Positions 1-4,930 of a DNA stretch of 5,008 bases are shown one piece after another. Under the pieces are notes generated by a model that did no database searches, had not been told where the DNA came from, and was given only the letters and a program-made list of their open reading frames with translations. Position 1 is the first letter of the stretch, and each line of letters begins with the position of its first letter. Origin of the DNA: Acidobacteria bacterium UBA823 (lineage in GTDB: Bacteria > Acidobacteriota > Vicinamibacteria > Vicinamibacterales > UBA823); the NCBI GenBank assembly GCA_002296225.1, contig DBHR01000108.1, positions 1 through 5,008 of the forward strand, in the 5' to 3' direction. Made by a program: the position numbers and the translations under genes.

Positions 1-472
1 CGCTGCCGACCTCCTCCTCGCCTTCTAAAATGATCTTAATGTTCACCGGCAACTTAGAGGTTTGTCTCAAGTGCGCTTCGACTGCCTTGAAGTGCATGAA
101 AACCTGGCCTTTATCGTCGGCCGCACCCCGCGCGTAAATCTCACCATCTCGCACCGTCGCCTCAAAGGGAGGCGATTCCCAAAGCTCGAGTGGATCGACC
201 GGTTGTACGTCGTAATGCCCATAGTGAAGGATGGTTGGCGCGCCTTCTGCCCCCAGCCACTCGCCGTAAACGATTGGATGGCCGTGCGTCTCGTGAAGCC
301 GAACCTCGTTCAGTCCGACCCGACGCATTTCCTCAGCCGTCCATTCCGCGCAACGCCGCACGTCCGCCGCGTACTCGGGCAGCGCGCTAATGCTAGGAAT
401 GGCGAGGTAGGCCTTCAACTCGTCGATATAGCGATCTCGGTTCGTGTGAATGAAATCGATAACAGCGTTCAT
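1..472 (-). CDS. M20 family metallodipeptidase, N-terminal part (cut by window edge)
   Basis: This encodes the first 157 residues of a zinc-dependent M20 peptidase of the dipeptidase type (PepV/CNDP-like), a cytoplasmic enzyme that cleaves dipeptides or short peptides; the exact substrate cannot be told. Visible family motifs are GHYDVQPV at residues 85-92 (metal ligand H86 and D88), ARGAADDKGQ at 114-123 (bridging metal ligand probably D119), and EGEEEVGS at 150-157 (general base E153 and metal ligand E154 by family alignment). The rest of the catalytic domain, the dimerisation insert and the last metal-binding His lie beyond base 1. The ATG at 472 is preceded by GAAGGG four bases upstream, and the frame is closed by a TAG further upstream. 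It follows the metallo-beta-lactamase-fold gene by 66 bases on the same strand and is probably co-transcribed. The family call is firm; the specificity is open. Confidence 0.93.
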   Translation of the reverse strand, partial: MNAVIDFIHTNRDRYIDELKAYLAIPSISALPEYAADVRRCAEWTAEEMRRVGLNEVRLHETHGHPIVYGEWLGAEGAPTILHYGHYDVQPVDPLELWESPPFEATVRDGEIYARGAADDKGQVFMHFKAVEAHLRQTSKLPVNIKIILEGEEEVGS

Positions 473-538
473 GTGGCCCTTCGTGACGCCGATCGGCCGC
501 CCGTCGTTACAAATCGTGCGACAGTTAATGCCGGTGAC

Positions 539-1339
539 CTATCTTGACACCCAGCGGTTTGCCTCAGCGCGGACGCGCTCCTCGGACCGCAGCTTTTCAA
601 GATGCGCCAGGACGCTTTCACGCGCCGCCGAAACGAGTTGCTCGTCCAGTTCCTCGTAGACATGCGACACCAGCCTGTCGACGGTGTCGACGCCCACGCG
701 GATCGCCGCCAAGATTTGATCTTCGCGTGATTGGCGATGTACCAGATACTGCCGCACAAGGGCTGCCGGATCGTCAATCGCGGGTCCGTGTGCCGGCAGC
801 AACCGCACGGGCTGGAGCGATAGCACGCGCCGAAGCGATGCGAGATAGGCCACAAGGTCGCCTCCCGAACTCGCCGGAATGATTACCGTGCTACCGCTGA
901 CAACAAGATCGCCAGTGAATAAGATCCCAGAAGCCTCATCAAAAAAACACAGATGGTCCGGTGCATGACCCGGCGTATGCACGGCCCGCAGAGTGGTATC
1001 GCCGGCAGCGATCAGAGCGCCATCAACAATCGCTGACCAGCACGCCGCATAGCGGTCGTCACGTTCTGGCCAAGGCATCTTTGCGGCCACTGCCTTAGGC
1101 CACTTAGCCAAGAGCGCGCCAATGCCGGAGGCATGGTCGACATGCCCGTGGGTCACGAGGATTCTCGTCAGCAATGTGCTCGGCGACTGGACCAACGCGG
1201 CGGCAACGCCGGCAAGATGACGGGAATCACCAGTCCCCGCATCGATAAGCACTGGAGCCCTACCGGGAATGAGATAAGTATTATTGCCGGCCCCAGTGTA
1301 GGGCCCAGGATTGTGCGCATGAATCAACTCGTAGCGCAT
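539..1339 (-). CDS. Metallo-beta-lactamase-fold hydrolase, LACTB2-like with C-terminal winged helix
   Basis: A complete 266-residue protein of the metallo-beta-lactamase superfamily. The binuclear metal site is intact: HGHVDH at 64-69, H125 in HTPGH, D144 in LFTGD, and H184 in PAHG. The C-terminal 75 or so residues (from about 192) are helical and charged. They match in position and length the winged-helix tail of LACTB2-type proteins, which are hydrolases, some of them endoribonucleases; other members are annotated only as MBL-fold hydrolases. The length is normal for that subgroup. No signal peptide is visible, so it should be cytoplasmic. GAGG lies four bases before the ATG. It is the third gene of the minus-strand run, 110 bases after the selenoprotein gene and 66 before the dipeptidase. 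Whether it acts on RNA, a thioester or another ester cannot be decided from sequence. Confidence 0.92.
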   Translation of the reverse strand: MRYELIHAHNPGPYTGAGNNTYLIPGRAPVLIDAGTGDSRHLAGVAAALVQSPSTLLTRILVTHGHVDHASGIGALLAKWPKAVAAKMPWPERDDRYAACWSAIVDGALIAAGDTTLRAVHTPGHAPDHLCFFDEASGILFTGDLVVSGSTVIIPASSGGDLVAYLASLRRVLSLQPVRLLPAHGPAIDDPAALVRQYLVHRQSREDQILAAIRVGVDTVDRLVSHVYEELDEQLVSAARESVLAHLEKLRSEERVRAEANRWVSR

Positions 1340-1449
1340 AACACCTCGTTACTAAGCAGATTCAGAGCCACTCGGACGAGAGCGAAAACGGAACCCCGAG
1401 CGTGCGATAGGGAATGAAATGTATATAGTGCGGCTGCCGCCGGCAGCCA
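1340..1449. other. Spacer between selenoprotein and MBL-fold genes
   Basis: These 110 bases hold the GC-rich hairpin that follows the selenoprotein stop, then AT-richer sequence read on the minus strand (ACTATATACATTTC), then the Shine-Dalgarno of the downstream gene at 1344-1347. I see no convincing -35/-10 pair and no U-tract behind the hairpin. Read-through from the selenoprotein gene into the hydrolase gene therefore remains the simplest model. Confidence 0.55.
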
Positions 1450-1453
1450 TCAC
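1428..1453 (-). promoter_or_regulatory. Putative SECIS-like hairpin for U73, spanning the true stop
   Basis: After the second TGA the RNA reads GGCUGCC-GGC-GGCAGCC at nucleotides 11-27 (1448-1432): a perfect 7-bp stem. An outer GUG/CAC pairing (6-8 with 29-31) is separated from it by a small internal loop. The apical GG lies 18-19 nucleotides after the UGA, the right distance for SelB recognition. Because this UGA is only two codons from the end, the element necessarily lies mainly in the 3' untranslated region. No U-run follows (next is UAUAUACAUUUC), so it is a poor intrinsic terminator, though a second role in ending or stabilising the mRNA cannot be excluded. Confidence 0.6.
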
Positions 1454-1677
1454 ACCCCTCAGGTGCCACCAAATCCGATCGTAACCGTGTCCTCATCAAC
1501 GATCACTGGAACGTCCCGCCGCCCGCCAGAATACTCCAGCATTCGACGGAGCCCGTCGGTGTCTTGCTTGACGTTGACGTACTCGACCTTGATGTTCCGC
1601 TTGGCATAGTCCTCACGGGCGGCCACGGTGTAGGGTCACGTGTCCTTGCCAAAGATGTAGACGATCTGACTCGTCAT
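1450..1677 (-). CDS. Glutaredoxin-like selenoprotein with two selenocysteines (Uxx-star type)
   Basis: Read with TGA as selenocysteine (U), this is a 75-residue thioredoxin-fold protein. It starts MTSQIVYIFGKDTUPYT, with U14 exactly where glutaredoxin has the nucleophilic Cys of CPYC, here U-P-Y-T (1638-1636). Other glutaredoxin marks are K11 before the active site, the cis-Pro loop DVPVIV at 55-60 (P57), and the glycine turn GFGGT at 68-72. It then reads a second TGA (U73, 1461-1459), Gly, Val and a final TGA (1452-1450). The ending Sec-x-x-stop is the hallmark of the family I recall as 'Uxx-star glutaredoxin-like (seleno)protein'; the name is from memory. The ATG overlaps the thioesterase stop as ATGA, with GGAG five bases upstream, so translation is probably coupled. 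A hairpin follows each TGA at SECIS distance. A redox or peroxide role is inferred from the fold. The alternative, a pseudogene, would need two stops to fall by chance on the two redox positions. Confidence 0.9.
1597..1628 (-). promoter_or_regulatory. Putative bacterial SECIS for U14
   Basis: Counting from the first base after the first TGA, CCG-UGGC at nucleotides 8-14 can pair with GCCA-AG-CGG at 31-39, with a two-base AG bulge. A short inner CC/GG pairing (17-18 with 24-25) leaves the apical loop CGUGA with GU at 20-21. Bacterial SECIS elements sit inside the coding region just after the UGA, with a guanine/GU in the apical loop about 16-37 nucleotides away, and this fits. The fold was drawn by hand with no energy calculated, and the lower stem is modest. 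Confidence 0.55.
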
Positions 1678-2132
1678 GACTTCTCCTTCCTCCCTTGAAC
1701 CTCTAGGGTTTCCTCAAGCACGCCACGCAACGCATCGGGAATCGGGACCGACCGTTTACCTGCAGCGTCATAGGACACCTGCACCGATTTTGCTGTCGCG
1801 ACGAGCCGATCGGTCGACGTGTCAACTACTTCGTATTCGTAGCTAAAGCTCGATCTCCCGACAGAGCTAACCTTCACCAACACATCGAGGACATCACCGT
1901 ACTTAGCCTCTGAACGAAAATCGCATTCCGCATGCGCCAAGATCGTGCCTGGCTCCCTCGGCACTTCGACAGTCTTGTTCCAGCCGTGCTCGCGCAGCCG
2001 ATCCTGTAGATGGCGGAAAAACGCCCAACGCGCTTCTTCAAGGTAGGTGAAGTAGACCGCATTATTCACGTGGCCCAACTCGTCACAATCGCGGAACCGG
2101 ACGTTGATTGAATGATGAAAGTTCGCGCTCAT
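1674..2132 (-). CDS. Acyl-CoA thioesterase, 4HBT/YbgC-like hotdog fold
   Basis: A 152-residue single hotdog-domain thioesterase expected to hydrolyse acyl-CoA to free acid and CoA in the cytoplasm as an oligomer. The signature stretch RFRDCDELGHVNNAVYF (12-28) aligns with the 4-hydroxybenzoyl-CoA thioesterase family; D17 takes the place of the catalytic Asp, and GHVNN is typical of the FadM/YbgC-like branch. The middle (about 65-120) has the alternating strand pattern of the hotdog sheet, and the tail after 140 is charged. Length is normal. The start is the only Met before the domain; its Shine-Dalgarno is weak (GGTGG). It looks like the first gene of the minus-strand run, divergent from ThyX with about 21 bases between starts, and overlaps the selenoprotein start by ATGA. 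The acyl chain preferred is unknown. Confidence 0.93.
   Translation of the reverse strand: MSANFHHSINVRFRDCDELGHVNNAVYFTYLEEARWAFFRHLQDRLREHGWNKTVEVPREPGTILAHAECDFRSEAKYGDVLDVLVKVSSVGRSSFSYEYEVVDTSTDRLVATAKSVQVSYDAAGKRSVPIPDALRGVLEETLEVQGRKEKS
1683..1686 (-). promoter_or_regulatory. Shine-Dalgarno of the selenoprotein gene, inside the thioesterase 3' end
   Basis: The last thioesterase codons contain GGGAGGAAGGAG. The GGAG nearest the start is five bases before the ATG at 1677, and that ATG shares its bases with the thioesterase TGA (ATGA). This purine-rich site supports a real gene start here. Confidence 0.8.
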
Positions 2133-2142
2133 GAGCCACCGC

Positions 2143-2148
2143 GGGGAG
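2143..2148 (+). promoter_or_regulatory. Shine-Dalgarno selecting a TTG start for ThyX
   Basis: GGGGAG, followed by a five-base spacer, precedes the TTG at 2154. No comparable site precedes the upstream ATG codons at 2112 and 2115, which would also make the gene overlap the divergent thioesterase start. This decides the start given for the ThyX gene. Confidence 0.65.
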
Positions 2149-2153
2149 TAAGG

Positions 2154-3794
2154 TTGACGAACCCTCGCACCGCCCGACTATTATACGGCGTGCCAGACGG
2201 TCCCTCGCCTGCCGAATCGTTCACATCCGAAGAACGACGACGCCTCACACCGTACTTCACCAACCTGGATGAACCCGTGTTCGCGCTGACGAATTTGCCC
2301 GATGTCGTCAAGGGCGCGCTCTTCGCCCGGTACTCGCGGTCGGCAAAGCCGTTACGCCGGTTGTTTCTCGACGAATTCGCCGACCAAGTATCCGACGACG
2401 ATAGCGAGGCCTCGGCGGTCGGCATCGAACGGGCCGAACGACTCTACACGCGCGTATTCCACGAATACGGCGACGACTCAATCGCTCAGCTGGGAGGCGC
2501 ACATATAGCCTGCGAGGGCGCGTCGAATCTCCTGACGAAAGTGCTGGAACGCGGCCGGCTGGCAGCGTACCTCGAGCAGTCGACGCGTTATGTTCCCTAC
2601 ACTGACCGCCCACAGGGCCGATGGAAGTACCTAGTCCCAGAAGAGCTCGACGGCAGCCCATTACGCAATCAATACATCCGGACACTTGATCGCGCTTTCG
2701 AGATATACGCCCACTGGATAGATCCGATGCAGGGCTACTACAAGGACCGGTATCCCAAGGATCCGAACGATTCGGAGGGTGTCTACCGGGCCGCGATCCG
2801 GGCGAAGGCGCTTGATACGCTACGTGGTTTACTGCCGGCCGCGACCCAGTCCAACGTAGGCATCTTTGGGTCCGGACAGGCCTATGAAGGTTTACTCCTT
2901 CAAATGCGCGCGCATCCTCTGGTCGAGATGCGGCGGTATGCGGACGCGATGCTCGTCGAGCTTCGTAAGGTGATACCGGCGTTCCTGACCCGCGTTGACC
3001 AACCCGACCGCGGCGTTCGCTGGAGCGAATATCTAAGCAACACGCAGGCCGACATCCGACAAGCATCGACGGCGGCCCTGACTGACGTTGAACCCGAGCC
3101 GAACGATGAGGTGTCGCTGGTCGATTTCGACACGGAGGGCGAGGTGAAGGTCGTCGCCGCCGCGCTCTACGCGGTTTCGAATCTACCTGACTATCAGCTA
3201 CTCACCGTGGCGCGGCGAATGTCGGCCGACGAGCGTGCGTCGATTCTAGCGGCCTACGTCGGTGACCGAACGAACCGCCGCCATAAACCTGGCCGCGCCT
3301 TCGAGCGCACTAGCTACCGTTTCGATGTGCTGTCGGACTATGGCGCGTTTCGAGATCTCCAACGCCATCGGTTACTTACGATCGAGTGGCAAGATTTCAC
3401 GCCGGCACACGGCTTCAACGAGCCGGCGGCAATTGAAGAAGCCGGCGCGCTCCCTGACTGGCGCCAAGTCATGGAATCAACAGCGGAGCTACACGACGCC
3501 CTGCGCGTGGCGAATCTCGACGTGGTGGCACCGTACGCGGTCGCCATGGCTTACCGCGTCCGATTTTACATGCACATGAATGCGCGCGAGGCGATGCACG
3601 TGATCGAGCTTCGGAGCGCGCCGCAAGGCCATCCAGCGTATCGACGTGTCTGCCAAGCGATGCACCGGCTGATTGCTGAGCAAGCAGGCCACCGGGCCCT
3701 CGCGGCTGCGATGCAATTCGCTGATCATTCGGTGGTGGAGCTGGAACGTCTTAAGGCCGAACGGAATTCAGAGAAAAAGCGACTGAAGTCTTAG
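2154..3794 (+). CDS. thyX: FAD-dependent thymidylate synthase, double-length ThyX-type protein
   Basis: ThyX methylates dUMP to dTMP using methylene-tetrahydrofolate, FAD and NADPH. This protein is 546 residues from the TTG start, about twice a usual ThyX (roughly 220-260), and reads as two ThyX-like halves. The first half carries RGRLAAYLEQSTRY (133-146), a form of the ThyX motif RHRxxSxNExSxRY in which His and the first Ser are replaced, then a helix pair ending LLLQMRAHPLVEMRRYAD (247-264), which resembles the dUMP-binding end of the fold. The second half carries RHRLLTIEWQDFTP (404-417), keeping RHR but losing SxRY, and HVIELRSAPQGHPAYRRV (482-499). Long ThyX-like proteins of this kind are, as I recall, annotated as FAD-dependent thymidylate synthase. 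The tail is Lys/Arg/Glu-rich. It is convergent with the deformylase gene 34 bases on. The family is clear; which half, or both together, is catalytic is not. An ATG start at 2112 is the alternative. Confidence 0.85.
   Translation: MTNPRTARLLYGVPDGPSPAESFTSEERRRLTPYFTNLDEPVFALTNLPDVVKGALFARYSRSAKPLRRLFLDEFADQVSDDDSEASAVGIERAERLYTRVFHEYGDDSIAQLGGAHIACEGASNLLTKVLERGRLAAYLEQSTRYVPYTDRPQGRWKYLVPEELDGSPLRNQYIRTLDRAFEIYAHWIDPMQGYYKDRYPKDPNDSEGVYRAAIRAKALDTLRGLLPAATQSNVGIFGSGQAYEGLLLQMRAHPLVEMRRYADAMLVELRKVIPAFLTRVDQPDRGVRWSEYLSNTQADIRQASTAALTDVEPEPNDEVSLVDFDTEGEVKVVAAALYAVSNLPDYQLLTVARRMSADERASILAAYVGDRTNRRHKPGRAFERTSYRFDVLSDYGAFRDLQRHRLLTIEWQDFTPAHGFNEPAAIEEAGALPDWRQVMESTAELHDALRVANLDVVAPYAVAMAYRVRFYMHMNAREAMHVIELRSAPQGHPAYRRVCQAMHRLIAEQAGHRALAAAMQFADHSVVELERLKAERNSEKKRLKS
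2180..2185 (-). promoter_or_regulatory. Candidate -10 element for the thioesterase-selenoprotein operon
   Basis: A perfect TATAAT on the minus strand would place transcription start near 2173 and a leader of about 40 bases before the thioesterase ATG. No TTGACA-like -35 box and no extended -10 TG lie at the expected distance. It falls inside the ThyX coding region, which is plausible because the two starts are so close together. Confidence 0.35.
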
Positions 3795-3806
3795 ACCTGC
3801 TTCTAA

Positions 3807-3821
3807 TTTCTAGCCTAGAAA
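3807..3821. repeat. Perfect inverted repeat between convergent genes
   Basis: TTTCTAG-C-CTAGAAA sits in the 34-base gap between the ThyX stop and the deformylase stop. As RNA it could form only about five AU-rich pairs with a five-base loop on either strand, and it has no U-tract beyond its own arms. It may be a weak bidirectional terminator or a protein-binding palindrome; the evidence is only symmetry and position. Confidence 0.35.
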
Positions 3822-3828
3822 CCGATGA

Positions 3829-4353
3829 TCACCCTTCGTCGGCAGTCCAGAATCGCGAGAACTCATCCAAGTGAGTGAGCGAATCGAAGGACCGCATGCG
3901 ATCGACGAACAGCACGCCGTCAAGGTGATCGATCTCGTGCTGAATCACGCGCGCGGCATACCCGTGAGTTTTCAGCCGCAGTATTTCGCCGTGACGGTCA
4001 AGCGCGCGCAATTCCACTTCGGGCGCACGTGGCACGCGTCCTCGCAAATCAGGAATGCTCAGGCAACCCTCCCAGTCTTCGATTGGCGTGCCGCCAAGCA
4101 GCACGAGTTTAGGATTTACGACGACCATAAGAGGCATCGGGTCATCCCCGTTCTCGACGCCGGCCACGAAAATTCGCCGGCATTCGTGTACTTGCGGCCC
4201 GGCCAATCCGATCCCCTGGTACTCGACCACCGTCTGGATCATGTCGTCGATCAGCTTTTGCGTGGCCGGCGTGCACAACTCCGAAGGCTCGACGGGCCGG
4301 GCTTTCTCGCGGAGCACGGGGTTGCCCATACGCGCGACTTTGAGAATAGACAT
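3829..4353 (-). CDS. def: Peptide deformylase
   Basis: Peptide deformylase removes the formyl group from the N-terminal Met of new proteins at the ribosome. All three motifs are present in the 174-residue protein: GIGLAGPQV (47-55, Q54), EGCLSIP (95-101, metal ligand C97), and QHEIDHLDG (138-146, ligands H139 and H143, catalytic E140). Motif 1 has GPQ where many enzymes have APQ, a common variant. Length is typical. The ATG at 4353 gives the usual family beginning MSILKVARMGNPVLR. A 21-residue upstream extension to 4416 is open but would run across the divergent NUDIX start and matches nothing in the family. No Shine-Dalgarno precedes 4353; instead TATAAT ends six bases before it, suggesting a leaderless mRNA. 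It is not next to a methionyl-tRNA formyltransferase gene here, although that pairing is common. Confidence 0.96.
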   Translation of the reverse strand: MSILKVARMGNPVLREKARPVEPSELCTPATQKLIDDMIQTVVEYQGIGLAGPQVHECRRIFVAGVENGDDPMPLMVVVNPKLVLLGGTPIEDWEGCLSIPDLRGRVPRAPEVELRALDRHGEILRLKTHGYAARVIQHEIDHLDGVLFVDRMRSFDSLTHLDEFSRFWTADEG

Positions 4354-4367
4354 CCGTCGATTATACG
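4340..4367 (+). promoter_or_regulatory. Candidate promoter for the NUDIX gene
   Basis: TTGAGA (4340-4345, five of six matches to the -35 consensus), a 16-base spacer and TATACG (4362-4367, four of six to -10) point toward the NUDIX gene and would give a leader of about 20 bases. It overlaps the opposing deformylase -10 box, so the two transcripts may compete. The evidence is hexamer matching only. Confidence 0.35.
4360..4365 (-). promoter_or_regulatory. Candidate -10 box for a leaderless peptide deformylase mRNA
   Basis: A perfect TATAAT on the minus strand is followed by CGACGG and then the ATG at 4353. Transcription normally begins about six to seven bases after a -10 box, so the first transcribed base would be at or next to the A of ATG. 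No good -35 hexamer was found 16-19 bases upstream. Confidence 0.5.
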
Positions 4368-4393
4368 TGAGTAGCACATACGACTCTGAGAGC

Positions 4394-4930
4394 ATGCCTC
4401 CACTGTTGAGACCCATCTACCGCTACTGCCCCATGTGTGGCGGCGTGCTAGAAGCACGGCTACTCAAGCCTAGCCAGCCCGAACGACTCGTCTGTCTAGT
4501 GTGCGGGTATATCGTCTATCTTGACCCAAAGGTTGTGGTCGGCACGATTATCAAGATGGAGGACAATCGGATCGTGCTCGTGCGCCGCGCGATTGAGCCG
4601 GGCTATGGCAAATGGGCATTCCCGGGCGGCTATATGGATCGCGGTGAGGAGATGACGGCCGCCGCCAGGCGAGAAGCGCTGGAGGAAACGAGCCTTGACG
4701 TGCGGCTCATCGGGTTAATCAGCATCTACTCCTACACCAACCGGGTCCCGGTCGTTGTTGTCTACGCTGCCACGGCAGTCGGCGGCACCCTCCGGCACTG
4801 CGACGAGTCGCTGGAGATCGGGTCGTTCTCGCAGGAGCAGATCCCATGGGAGAACCTGGCGTTTCGCAGCACGCGAGATGCACTGCACGACTACTTCAAT
4901 GGGCGCCTCCACTGTCACGGCTTCGAGTGA
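4394..4930 (+). CDS. NUDIX hydrolase with N-terminal zinc ribbon
   Basis: A 178-residue cytoplasmic pyrophosphohydrolase expected to cleave a nucleoside diphosphate linked to another group (X), with Mg2+ or Mn2+. A four-Cys zinc ribbon comes first (C12-PM-C15 and C34-LV-C37), followed by the family link LDPKVVVGTI. The Nudix box starts at G79 in FPGGYMDRGEE and runs through R93-E94 and E97-E98; E85, E94, E97 and E98 supply the metal site. The usual Gly near the end of the box is Ser (S100), a tolerated but less common change. The ribbon-plus-Nudix order recalls NADH pyrophosphatases, but the NudC substrate motif was not recognised and the protein is shorter, so the substrate is left open. The ATG at 4394 was chosen because the domain begins there; an upstream extension in frame lies antisense to the deformylase. 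Its Shine-Dalgarno is weak. It is divergent from the deformylase, 40 bases between starts. Confidence 0.9.
   Translation: MPPLLRPIYRYCPMCGGVLEARLLKPSQPERLVCLVCGYIVYLDPKVVVGTIIKMEDNRIVLVRRAIEPGYGKWAFPGGYMDRGEEMTAAARREALEETSLDVRLIGLISIYSYTNRVPVVVVYAATAVGGTLRHCDESLEIGSFSQEQIPWENLAFRSTRDALHDYFNGRLHCHGFE

Noticed and set aside
62..547. Plus-strand open frame opposite the M20 peptidase
   Set aside because: The minus strand carries clear M20 metal-site motifs across the same bases. The plus-strand translation has no recognisable family features.
1428..1448. Rho-independent terminator after the selenoprotein
   Set aside because: The stem is strong but no U-tract follows it, and its distance from the second UGA fits a SECIS role better. 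A dual role remains possible.
1450..1677. Reading the UGA-containing frame as a decayed glutaredoxin pseudogene
   Set aside because: The only in-frame interruptions are two TGAs at the two expected redox positions. There are no frameshifts, the start and Shine-Dalgarno are good, and a hairpin follows each TGA.
2112..2153. ATG start of ThyX at 2112
   Set aside because: It would overlap the divergent thioesterase start, has no Shine-Dalgarno, and adds residues with no family resemblance. The TTG at 2154 has a good site.
2308..3066. Long minus-strand open frame inside ThyX
   Set aside because: The translation is Arg/Ser/Pro-rich low-information sequence of the kind expected antisense to a GC-rich gene, while the plus strand encodes ThyX motifs.
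4354..4416. Upstream extension of peptide deformylase to 4416 or 4395
   Set aside because: It crosses the start of the divergent NUDIX gene, and the added residues do not resemble the deformylase N-terminus, which normally begins at the ATG used here.
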